From the NCBI GenBank assembly GCA_020091685.1, contig CM034613.1, positions 2,198,345 to 2,262,344 on the forward strand: a stretch of 64,000 bases of DNA, given 5' to 3'. The notes under the pieces are model-generated. The model was not told where the DNA came from. It did no database searches and was given only the letters and a program-made list of their open reading frames with translations. A program made the position numbers and the translations under genes. This document shows positions 13,601 through 25,600 of this stretch, in pieces (the first letter of the stretch is position 1; the number at the start of each line of letters is the position of its first letter). The stretch comes from Lutjanus erythropterus (Eukaryota > Chordata > Actinopteri > Lutjaniformes > Lutjanidae).

Positions 13601-16600
13601 TGCTCAAAATGCACAAGGTCATATGATGTATTTTAAAGGTACAAGAGCAACACACATAGTCTCGACAATCTCCCCTCAAAGGCAACTCTACCTACTTTCT
13701 TAGCACCACATATTTAACAAATTGCTCCGTTAAGTGGATGCAGTTGTTGGATTGCCTGTTTTGGAAAGACAAATGCAGCCCTCCCTGACCTGCCATCAGG
13801 AAGGGGAGCTCTGACTCTGCTGGTTCAGATGAAGCCAGACTACCAGAGTGCTAACTCATTATTGACGTGATAGGTGGTTGTGTGTGATGTGTGGCTGCAG
13901 AGTGCATCCTGAGGCTAATCAATGCACTTGAGAGTGAGTGCTCATCAATAGTGCAAACATGAAAATAAAAAGCCTGGACAGATGGACACAGGAAGGGGAG
14001 GGACTTTGTTTGCTTTGAACACTGAACAACACTCACTAAATTCTTAACACATTTTGTCTTTGCAGTTGACCAAGTGAAGTTTGGACCTCCGCTGAGGAAA
14101 GTCACGGAGCCTTATCCTGACTTGGTAAAGAACTTTTTCTGAAAGATATTATTGTAACAGTGCTGTGTACTCATGTATTGAAAAGTATTAGGGCCAGATG
14201 TAGGATAAAAAAAGAGAGTAGAGAGAGAGAGTATTTCTTTTACTTTGCTTTTTGAGAATTAAGTCAAAATACTAAAGGAAAACAGAAAAAAATCTTTCTA
14301 AACATTTACTCGACATTTCAACTGTATTCTCTACATTTCAGTTCTCAACATTTTTTACTTTACTCCCACCATTTTGACTTTATTTTCCACATTTCAATTT
14401 TATTTTCAACATTTCTTCTTTATTCTCAACATTTCAATTTTATTCTTGACTTTTCAACTTTATTCTTTACATTTCTCTTTTATTCTCGATATTTTGACTT
14501 TATTCTTAACATTTCGTCTCTACTCTGAACTTTTCGACTTTATTCTCGACATTTCAACTTTATTCTCAACATCTTGACTTTATTCTCAACTTTTTGACTT
14601 TATTCTCGACATTTCTTTTTTATTCTTGACATTACGACTTTATTCTTGATATTTCAACTTTATTCTCAACATCTCGACTTTATTCTTGACATCTTACCTT
14701 TAAGATTTTAAAAAAAAATCTCCTTTAATTTTTTCCCATGATGCCTGGCCCTAATACTTTTCCATGTAAAGAATACATGAACATGAATATAAGCAAAGGC
14801 TGTGTTGTGGTTCCCCTTTCAGCAGGGTGATGATGACTGGAGTCTGTCTGGAGATGAAGACAACTCACCGTAAGACTTCTCTCTCTTTTCTTCTTTCCTC
14901 TTCTACCTACATGCTGTATTGGGAATATTATGGTTTTTCTCTGTTGAGTTGTCACAGCTGTACAGGACGGCTCCCTCGAAGTGATCAGTAGTTACCCTGC
15001 AGTTAAGTATTCCTGATATTACTAAAAGTGTGGGTATTAAAAAAAAGAAAAGTAGTAGTAGCAGAATTAGATTAGCAGTAATATTATAATTGTTAATAGT
15101 TTTAGCATGTAAAGGATCGTTCTGGATTATTACAACATCTTATTTTTGTAGTTTTTGAACAATAATATTAACATTGTACTTGTCAAAGTAATGACTGAGG
15201 TCTGGGAACTTGAGGCATGACAGACAAGCAGTCAGACGATCAGACAAGTTATAAACAAACCATTAAATTAAATTAAATTAACCATTAAATCCAGATTATG
15301 TAAACCACTGATTCCCAGCCTGGGTTTAAATTTACCCCACTAAGTACAACACTTCAAAAACAGCCCAACTAGAAAATAAGAATGCCAGATATTTCACTTA
15401 CTTACTTTGAGCTGACTTTAAGAATATCCGTATTAATGTAAGATTTCCAGCGACCATTAGTTTGTATTTTGATCTGCTCTCTGAGTTCTGCTCTCTGTCA
15501 CGCATTTTTCAAATAGGTCACGTTAAACTGTAATATGTTAGTGAACCGTGCAGTTTGTATTCAGCACGGCCATTTGTATTTTGATGTATGCGTGTCCCGT
15601 AGACCGGACCATCATGTGAAATATGAAGCAGCAGGTTCTGTCCTTCATACAGTCTGATCCACTCACACTCACCTTTATTCTCACACAACTAAAAATAGAT
15701 TCATTCAAACTTATAGTGGTGTCATTTCATAAGATTCTTAAATTGAGAAGATGTGGAAATGTTTTTACTCTTAAAATAAGAAAAACTATCTTATTCCTCT
15801 ACTTGGATATGAAGCAAACCATTGTTGGAGCTTGTTGCTAATTAAATGTAGCTGTAATATATTATTAAGACAAAGTTTACTTTTCAAATGCAAAACTTAT
15901 TATTATAAGATTATTTTTATTTAGACAAAAATAAGACTTATCTCCAGAAACAAGGCTTTCTTTTACTTTCTTGAAATTTCTTTTTTGCAGTGTAATAAGA
16001 ACTTCTGTAGACACACAGATTGTGGAGCAGCTCAGTAGATACTATATTCATAAACAGTGTTTGTCATTCAGAGGAAAAGTCAGCAGATACATGAGACTGC
16101 GTAGTGCTGCAGGGTTGATCTTTAGTTTATCCACTGGCAAAATAACAATAAACCCACAGTTATGAAAACTAGTTAGCATGCAAGACAAAAATATAGTTAT
16201 TCCTAAGAGAAACTTTTCTTTTTAGCAGTGTAAACCATGTTCCCAGATGTCAGCAGCAGGGCTTCAGCCACTTTAGCCACAACAACAAAATCATGTCCTC
16301 ACTTGCAGATGTGGAGACTTTTGTAAGCTGTCACAATGTGTGTTACTTTTGGACAAAATCAAAGGATAATTAGTTACTATTAGTGACTAAATAAAATTTT
16401 TAAAACAAAAATGTAATTACCTTTTAAATTTTTCATTCATATGACATTATGACCATGTGTTTATTTTGGTTTGGTTGGAGGAAAATAATGACAAGGAACA
16501 TATCTGTACATTTCTAGTCAAAATGCATGAGCACAAATACAAAATACATAACTTGCTACCACACAATATGTGTACCCGTGAAAAGAAAACTCACCTGGAA

Positions 16601-19600
16601 GAAAACATTAATACTTTTAGTCACGTTTAAAACATAGGGTACTGGTGACCTTCGCTCTCTTGTGGCCAAAATGAGTATTACAACAACAAACTGAAAAAAA
16701 AATATCGACTGCAAACACAAAAGTCATAAAAATTACCTTGACAAAACTTTTTTTTTTTTTTGTTGCCACTTGTTTCACAGAACATTTTTTAAGGAACTTA
16801 TCCTGGGTCAGACTTAAAAAAATCACTTTTTTCGCACTTGCCCCTCAGGGCTTCAGTTCAGATGCCTGTTTAATTCCAACGACAATTTCATGAAATGGTC
16901 ACAAAATTTAATCTTTGGCATGGACACAAATTTTCATTTTTTAATTGAGACACTCAGCATGACTTTCAAACTGATATGTTATCCACTATCGTTCTCATTC
17001 TGCAGTCAAGTTAACAAATATGCAAAATTTTCAAAATAAATGTCTTGGGTAGGTTTATGCACCAAATCTATCATAACTACCACCTTGCAGCCACAGTTAG
17101 CAAGTTATTAATTTATAGTAATGACCAAAACTGCAAGAATAAGATCTGAGTTGTAATAAACTGGAATGATCCTTTAAGTTGGCTCTGAAAATTAGCAGTC
17201 CAAATATCAGCAGTACTTTGGGGCCTCAGAAAGCGGCAGGAGTCCACCTCTGGTTCCTTCCCTCCCATTGTTACGGCCCATTCAGGCCCGTAGTCAGATA
17301 AACACCAGGTCTTCCTGTTGCAGGAGCCTGTTGGAATGTGTGGAGCAAGCTCTGCAGCTGAGGTAGGCCCCGTCCACCCACTAACAGCAGTGTGCCCCCT
17401 ACCCCACCCTCCTCCTCCGCCCATCCTACATGAAATCACCTCAAATCAACTGCTGCTTGTGATGATTTATTTTACAATGTGAATATCAGCTAATGCCGAA
17501 CATCTCTGACATAATCAGTGGGTTTGTGTTCACTCTCCGTTAATCCCAACTCCCAAAGTCCCGCCGAACCTCTTCATGAACTGGATGTGATTCAGCACAA
17601 ACCCACTGGTTTTCAGCTTTTTGGCCTTTTTGTCTGCTTTGTTTTGTGGTGTTGCCTCAGATATGTGTTTGTGTGCTGCTCAGCATCTTCAGCATCTGCC
17701 TCTGTTGTCCAGCTTGTTGTCATGATGCTTGATTTTGGATCACGTCACGTGACCTGATTCTAAGATTTCTGGAACCTCATCAGGATATTGTTGCTCCCAT
17801 GTGTTTCAGGAGTTTAACCATTAAGAGGGCGCCATCTGCTGACGTGAGTGGAAACTATACAACCATAAATTGAAGCTGCAGTCTAATTGCATACTCTGTA
17901 CTGATTATATCCAAGGTTTGAGTATTTAGCTGAAAAACTTGAGCATTAATTAAACCTAAAGAGGACAGAATAAATTTTACCTATAAATTCAGCAATAAAA
18001 TTAACATCAATGATACAGGAAAGTTGAAATTTGTACTAATTCTGTAGGTGTTTGTTAAACAGAACCATCTGGGAAGTCGTCCCTAGAAGCTGTTTGGAAA
18101 TGGGCAGGTACTTAAAAAATTACTAGGCAGGTGATTGAATGAACCATCTGTCTAATATGTCTAACACAGGGTGACTTCAACCAATCAGATCAAACTCTTC
18201 CTGAAGGTCAGGAGAAGAGCGAAAACATCTTTTCCACTGAGAAAAGCCTTCAGTGCCGTCCTTTGCTCTTAAAATGTCTCTGGAACTTAATTTAGATCCT
18301 GTTCCCTGTGGTGGAAATGTACCGAGTTCCTCTGAAAGTTCCTAGTCCCTGGGGAAGGTCTCTGCAGCGCAAACGCAGCTACATTAGAGCCTGGTGTACA
18401 CTTTATAATATTAGTACACAGTATGCAATCAGCACACGGGTGGAGATCACACACTAAACTTGAAACTTACTGATGTGTTGTTTGCTGCTGTTTTCCAGGG
18501 AGGTAGGAAAAGTGGTTTGTTCAGCCCGTCCACAGCCTCATTGCCTGCCTTCAGCTCTTTAACTCCCAACACAGAGGACAGAGACCTGACGCTGAGACCG
18601 AGCTGCACGCTGGGCCCCGACGCCGCCATCACCACTGACTCCCCCTCCACTACAGGTACAAGTCACTGTCATTTTACTTTATAAAGCCGATATAACCTAA
18701 TTAAGACCAATTAACAGCACATACACTGTGTGCACAGCATGTATTCTGATTGTTGAATGAGCAAAAAAAGTGGTTGTAAAAATAAGTACTCAAAGTTTTT
18801 AAGCTCATGTGACGTACTCAATTTCTTGTTCAAAAAACCCAAATAATTTGGGTTCATTTAACATAACAAAAACATATTTACAGAAAGACGTTCCGTGTAG
18901 GAAATCAAGGAAATCAAATTTGTTTGTCATGTTTGCCAGCTTATTGAACGTGTTAACAGAACATCACAGTAAAAAGGAATTCATAACAACAGTTGACAAT
19001 AATCACCATGTACTGTAGTTACTGGTTTTAAGTTTAAGCGTCAGATGACATCAAGAAAAAGACTCTCTTCCTCTGACTGTCTTTTGTGTGTTTGACCAGT
19101 GTTGGCCAGGTGCTCAGCCACACAGGACATCAGACAGCGCTGCAGTAATCCATGTCTGCCTGTGGGGGACGCCGTAGTAGCAGAGAAGAGGAAGGTCACC
19201 ACTGTTACGTCTCCAAAGAGAGAGACACCGCTGTCACCTGAGTGGAGCACTCTGAGGAGAAAGACCGAGGACTCTGTGAGTTCCAACCAAACTTATTTCT
19301 CCCGTTAAACATGAATAAACGTGTGTGATTTGCTAACCTAATAACTTCCTAATGAACAAATGTTTGTCTATACGAAGACAAATCATGCAACAAGATGTTG
19401 GTTTGTAATGCATCTCATGTACAGTTTTTATCATCCCCTATGTTTTGTTTTGTTATGTGTAACCTTTGACATTTCTAGAGGGCTGATTGTCATGGACTCC
19501 CTCCTACCCCTCAAGTCCATGTAAGTGTGAAATCTAACAGCATGTGACCTACAGTAAAATCTGATCAGTAGCAAAACCCTGAACACTAACAAGACAGGTT

Positions 19601-22600
19601 TCCTTGCATGACATGAGACAAGCTGCTCCAAGAACAGTTTTTAATGTAAAACTCCAGCCAGTGCTTTTATAGCTGAAATATTTTTGGTTGTCCTGAGCTT
19701 CAGTTTATACACATTTCCAGAAACTTCCAGAAACCTGATATATTTGGTATCTTTGGAAACCTCAGTATTCACTTACTGCTTGTTGGTATTTGGAGTCACC
19801 AATGTGCAAAGTAGCCTGTTGGAAGTTATAATTGTACTAAATATACATGCTGCTTTTTATGGAAGCTCATTTGTGCCAAAGAGATGAAAAAAGAAGATCC
19901 TGTAAGTCAGTCTAATGAGAAACTTTCACCATGATACTAACTCATTATTTGTAAACTGAATCATTGGTTTGAGAAAGTTTCTCATTATTATGAGATATTA
20001 ACTGATTACTTTGATAAGTTTCTCACTATTCTCACTATGATACTGAATCTGTATTTTGAGAAAAAAAAATCACATTATTTTGAGATGCTAACTAATTGCT
20101 ATGAGATGCCAATTCATAATTTTTAGATACTGAGTCATTATTTTGAGATAATAAGTCATTATTGTGAGGTACTAGATCATTATTTTGAGGCACTACCTCA
20201 CTATTTTGATGTACTTTCTCATTACTTTGAGATAAGTCATTATTTTAAAATACTAACTCATTATTTTTGACATACTAAGTCATTATTTTGAGGTACTAAC
20301 TCATAATTTGAAATTATAGGTCATTGAGATGCCACCTCATTACTTTGAGGCTCTACCTCAATATTTTGAGGTACTACCTCATTATTTTGAGATAATAAGT
20401 CATTATTTTTAGGTACTAAGTCATTATTTTGAGATAATAAGTGATTATTTTGAGGCATTACTTCATTATTTTGAGGCACTACCTCATTATTTTGAGATAA
20501 ACCATTATATTGAGGTACATCCTCATTGTTTTGAGGCACCACCTCACTATTTTGAGGTACTTACTCTTTATTTTGAGGCACTGTGTCACTATTTTGAGGT
20601 ACCACCTCATTATTTTTGAGGTAATAAGTCATTATTTTGAGATACTAACTGATTATTTTGAGATAATGTGTCATTAATTTTAGATACTAACTCATTATTT
20701 TAAGATACTAACTCATTATTTTGAGATACTAACTCATTATTTTGAGATAAAAAATAATTAATTTAAAATACTAACTCATTACTTGATAAGAGGGTCTCAT
20801 TATGACTTACAGATTTTTTTTTTCCATCATATTTGGTGGAAATGGGCTGGCTGCCACAGTTTTTGTTGGAATAAACATCCTTCCAAACCTGAAGGGTCAA
20901 TGTAGCCTTTGTCAGATCATTAGTGACTGAGTTGCTGTGCTGGTTCTATAGATGGGAGCCTGCTTCTCCAAAGTCTTCAACGGTTGTCCTCTTAAAATCC
21001 ACTGTGCTGTCACCTGGATTTTACCCAAGACAAGAGGTAATGTCTCTTAACGTCCTTAAACTCTAATGGATGTAGTTTTTGCTTCAGAACAGAGTAAAGT
21101 CAGCTTTTCTGTCATTGTTCAATGTCATTTATATTATGGTCTCTTTGTTATGTTTTCTCCCCTTTAACAATCACTTTTCCTCCTCAGATCAGTACCTTAT
21201 TCTTGGAGCAGAGGAGGGTATCTACATACTGAACCTTAATGAACTCCATGAAGATACACTAGAGAAGGTAAGAAAAAGACTGGTTCAGTGCTCATTCAAG
21301 AAAAAACCTACAGGGAGATGGTTGAGAGGAAAGGTTTGGCTGATCTTAATGGTGTTTTGTCATTGGACACCATGTTGGAGCATAAGATGGTTCATATGTG
21401 TGCTGAGTACCACCTTAGTTCAAAGACCAGTGATTGGAAACACAGCTCTGAGTGATTGTGGAACCTCAGACTCAGGAGGACTAATGTTGATTCTGTCCTA
21501 TCCTGTGTGGTTTGTGGACTTGGAGAATTCTCATTGTTGCGTCCGTCAGGGAGTCTTGTTGATGGTATGCCGTGAAAGTGAGCCATCTGGTACTAGTATA
21601 TCGAGAAAAGAGAACTGAGAAGTAAGTCACAGGTGTTCAAGCTGGATGTTAACATTTACCAAGGTTGTCCCTCATCACCAGTTCAGATTTTTAAGGACAG
21701 AATCTGACCTCAGGGTCGCATCTGTGATTGTTCATGATGTTGTTCTACTGACTTAGTCAAAACTGTGCCTCCCAAGGCCTGTTTCACCAAATTAGCTAGC
21801 TGAAAAACAACTTTTTGGGTTCCGAACCAATTTGTTTTTGGTGGTGATACTCCAAAAACTGGTCAGAATTAGGTGCTTGAACATGAGCTGGGCCATTTCA
21901 ATGTTGGTGGAAAAGGTCTACCAGTGTGCACTTGGTTGGTTTGTAGCCAAGTGTGAATTTGCTACGATGGGGCCATGGTACTGTGATAAATGCTCCTTGC
22001 AAGCTACTTGCTCAAATGAAGGGTAGGGCTGGGTATTGGTACTTCATACCTTTCAGGTATTGATTGAAATCCATTACCAAATGGTATCAAAACTTCTTGA
22101 GCCAAGAGATACTTTCAATCCTTTTGGTATTAGACAAAAATGACTACTACATGGTTTTACTTGTAGCCAATCACTGTAAGCATTCTTCATAAAGAAGAAC
22201 CCTCAAAAAAAAGGATCAAACAGAGTATTCTTTTGGTACTGGCATCACATTAAGGGTACTGGTGTCTTAATTTTTTAAATGATACCCTGCCCTAACTTAG
22301 AGGTTCAAGCATGTCCTCAGTGTCTTGTTCATGAATGATGGAAAGATGGAGCATGAGAGCAACAGATGGATTGGAGCAGCATCTGTACTGTGGTAAAGAA
22401 GGAGCTGAGTCTCTTGATTTTGTTCCAATCCTCAGCTGTGGTCATGAGCTCTGAGTAATGACTGAAAGAATGAGATCAGGGATACGAGAGTCCTTCACGG
22501 GGTGTTTGGACTCACCCTTAGAGACAGGGTGAGGAGGTCAGAGATCTGCAATGATTTCACAGAAGAACAACTGAAAGGAAGCAGTTGAGCAGCTTCTGAG

Positions 22601-25600
22601 GCTGTATTACAGAAACTTTCTGTCTTAAGTGTAAGATAGGAAGAGTAAATAATTGCTTTCTAGGGCTTGAAATACATACTGATTTTCTATTATGTCTTTT
22701 ATACTTTTGCCAGTATGGTCATTAAATTTAATTGTAAGTGGTATTACAAAGGTCTTTAAAAAGTTCCTGAAGGTACCTGGTGTATCAACATGTGGTAAAT
22801 ATGAACTTACATGAACTGTTTGATGAATTGTTTTCTCTTTCTTCCACAGCTGCTCCCTCAGCGCTGCACATGGCTGTATGTTATGAACAATGTGCTGATG
22901 TCCGTATCAGGTAACAGATCTCTTGATGTCACTTTTGTCAGAAAACACAGAGTGCTGCTTTTCTAACGAAGTATCCGTCCTGCAGGGAAGTCGTCCCAGC
23001 TTTACTCCCACAGTCTGACGGCTCTGTTTGAACAGAGAGGACATCTGCAAAAGAAACACAGCAGTCTGTCTCTCAGCACCAACCGCTTCACTGAGAGGAT
23101 CAACCCCAGGTAGGACAGGACACAAGATATCCTGTAAATGTTATGGGAAGGTTGTTAGTAGGAGTATTGTTAAAAGTCTCAAGTCTCTTATGGTTGTTGT
23201 GAGCGTTCTGTCATCTGCTACAAGCTGTCCAGTCTACTTAGAACACTGCATACCTATATCTAAGGAGTTCAGCATTGTATTATCATCTCTCCTTTATCTA
23301 TCTGTTTCAGCAGTGATTACTTGTTTAGTGTCTATCAGTCTTTAATTCTAAATATTTCTGCCGTTACTTTTACTCCGCAAAGTTAATAATGTTCGAAGAT
23401 GATCATCTGATTAAATACAGGCTAACGTTAAATGTTAACGTTAGCTGACCGTTTCGTCTCTGTCTCAGTTGGCTTCAGTGTTTTATGTGTTTTGAGCCCT
23501 CTTTGTTTTCTTGGCTGAAACTGATATGCTATAATATGCCTGTAACATTATGTGGTCAAGAATTACCTGGAACCCACCTGTAGGCGACATTAATAATTAA
23601 TGTGGTCTTTCTTTAGGTTTAACATTAGCCAGCACATGGTGGCAGTGGAACGTGGATGATTAAGTTACCTGAACATTTTTATAGTCATGGCAAAGCAGTA
23701 CTCTTATGGGAACAAGTGTGGCAAACAAACACTCACTCATGTTTTCAAATGCCAATCTAATCAAGTTAACTTCCCTTAGCTGTAAAGCTAGTAGCTAATT
23801 TTAGAGAGATGATGCTAAGCTAAACATGTTTGATAAACGTCCATAGGTGCTAACAGTAACTTTGACATCACCTGTCCTGGTACATTTTCAGGTACCTGAT
23901 GTGGTTGATCCAGCTTTTGTGTGACGTTATCATAGCCAAAGATTCTGACCAATGACACAGCAGCTGCAGATGTGTTCACCATGGTGTTTTTGCGGCAGGC
24001 TACAGTCATCTGTGGCCACGCACACTAGATGCATATGGTTACAAATGATAATATGGGAGGGCACGACATTCAGCCAATGTTGCACCGTCATGTTTCTACA
24101 GGAGCCCAGAATAGATGAACGAAACAGTGGCTCTAGATCAACAACATGTATTAGAAATGGACAAAATCACAGATCCCCAAAAGTGAAGTCAAAGCATCTT
24201 GATTGCCCCCTGGTGGCTGGCTGCAGTACAGAGATGAGGTCTTTGCAATCTGCAAGCTCACCTGCTAAATACCACTTAATCCTATACACTGGTCCTTGAA
24301 GTGCAACTACAGTTCAAGTCACAAACTCTAGTCCACATCTATAGTAGAAGTAATACCAGAACTGTCGGTGCAGTAATACTAGTGTCGTTCTTGATTCTAC
24401 CTCTGGGTGGCACCAGAGTAAGACATTTTGAAACTTATACATAGTGGGTTTAAGTGAGGTTTTCTTACTGTGTTCTTACTGTGTGAACTGTGTATTACGT
24501 CTCAATCCACAGAAAGTATGCCATATCTGTGAAGATTCCAGACACTAAAGGCTGTAGGAGGTGTAGTGTAGGTAAGTGATGCAGAATTTACTCTACATGC
24601 TTTTATTTTGTTTGTTCAGTAAAACCAACAACAGACTCTGCACCTTCTTGTCTCACAGCAAGGAACCCGTACACTGACAGTACGTTTCTATGTGCGGCGG
24701 TTCCAACTGGCCTGGTTCTACTGTTGTGGTATGAACCTCTCCAGAAGTTCATGCATCTAAAGGTTTGTACACTCTTACACTTAAAATGGTCTTCAGTGAA
24801 ATATAGTGCTTTGATCTGTGGTATATTCTGTTGTATTCTTGAGTGTATATAAGGCTGACCTGATTCTTTCATATCCTGTTATCTAAAAATGACAGTCATG
24901 ACTCTTCCTCTTTGTGTTGCCATCTGTTTGACTTACAGCACATAGCAATAAAACTACCAGACTCTCTGCCAATATTTGAGCTGCTGGTGTTGGTGACAGA
25001 TGAGTTTCCTCAGCTGTGCGTCGGGGTGAGGGACTGTAGTAACGGGAAAGGCCCAAACAGCCAACAGCTCAAGTTTGATATTATAGAGCTGAACAGCACA
25101 CCTATTTCAACACCAGGTAGGACGGAACGCTGTGTTTGTGCACTGCCTGATTACAGAGTTACACTTAAAGAGATTGTTTGACATTTTTGAGGTGTGGTTG
25201 AATGAGGTTCTTATCCATAGTCAGTGTATTACCTACAGTAGATGGCAGTCGACACGCCTCCAGTTTGGAGAAGAGTTGGTGCTCCTGCTGCTTCTCCAAA
25301 TTGGGGGCGTCTCGACCACCATCTATGTACAAGTACCTCATACAACCACACTTAAAAAAAACTGAACTATCCCTTTAGAGCTTCAGCTTAATCCTTTTCT
25401 TTGTCCCTCTGTGCGTGTGCAGATGGTGGAGGACTCAGGGCAGCACAGGTAACCCAACTGGACAGAGACACAGTTCTCATCGCATTAGAAAGTAAGTCAC
25501 TTCCATCACAACACATGTTGTTAACACTCCAGCCATCTCTCATGGTGACTCATAATGTCTCAATCTCAATCCTTATTGGACAGAAACTGTTAAGATTGTG

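Larger units (their letters stand above)
7505..19520 (+). other. map4k2: map4k2 linker exons between kinase and CNH domains
   Basis: Seven short exons encode a low-complexity, Ser/Thr/Pro-rich and acidic linker that is poorly conserved in the family. Features seen are an acidic patch ([15 protein letters not shown], 14826-14869), a basic stretch and a proline motif GLPPTPQVH just before the CNH domain. In GCK kinases such linkers carry PEST and SH3-binding motifs (family knowledge; not tested here). The exon boundaries are supported mainly by reading-frame continuity across GT-AG sites, so one or more small exons could be missed or alternative. The 6.5-kb intron 7584-14065 is the largest in the visible gene and holds most of its repeats. 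Confidence 0.78.

Noticed and set aside
14374..14577. Plus-strand open frame of Phe/Leu/Ile repeats
   Set aside because: Produced by the 21-bp minisatellite, whose length is a multiple of three; not a membrane protein gene.
20321..20542. Minus-strand open frame of QNNEVVP-type repeats
   Set aside because: It is only the translation of the 21-22 bp AT-rich minisatellite. No start context, splice partner or domain.
21079..21618. 179-codon plus-strand frame around a map4k2 exon
   Set aside because: It reads through the real exon 21188-21267 into both introns. The GT-AG sites and CNH homology define the true boundaries.
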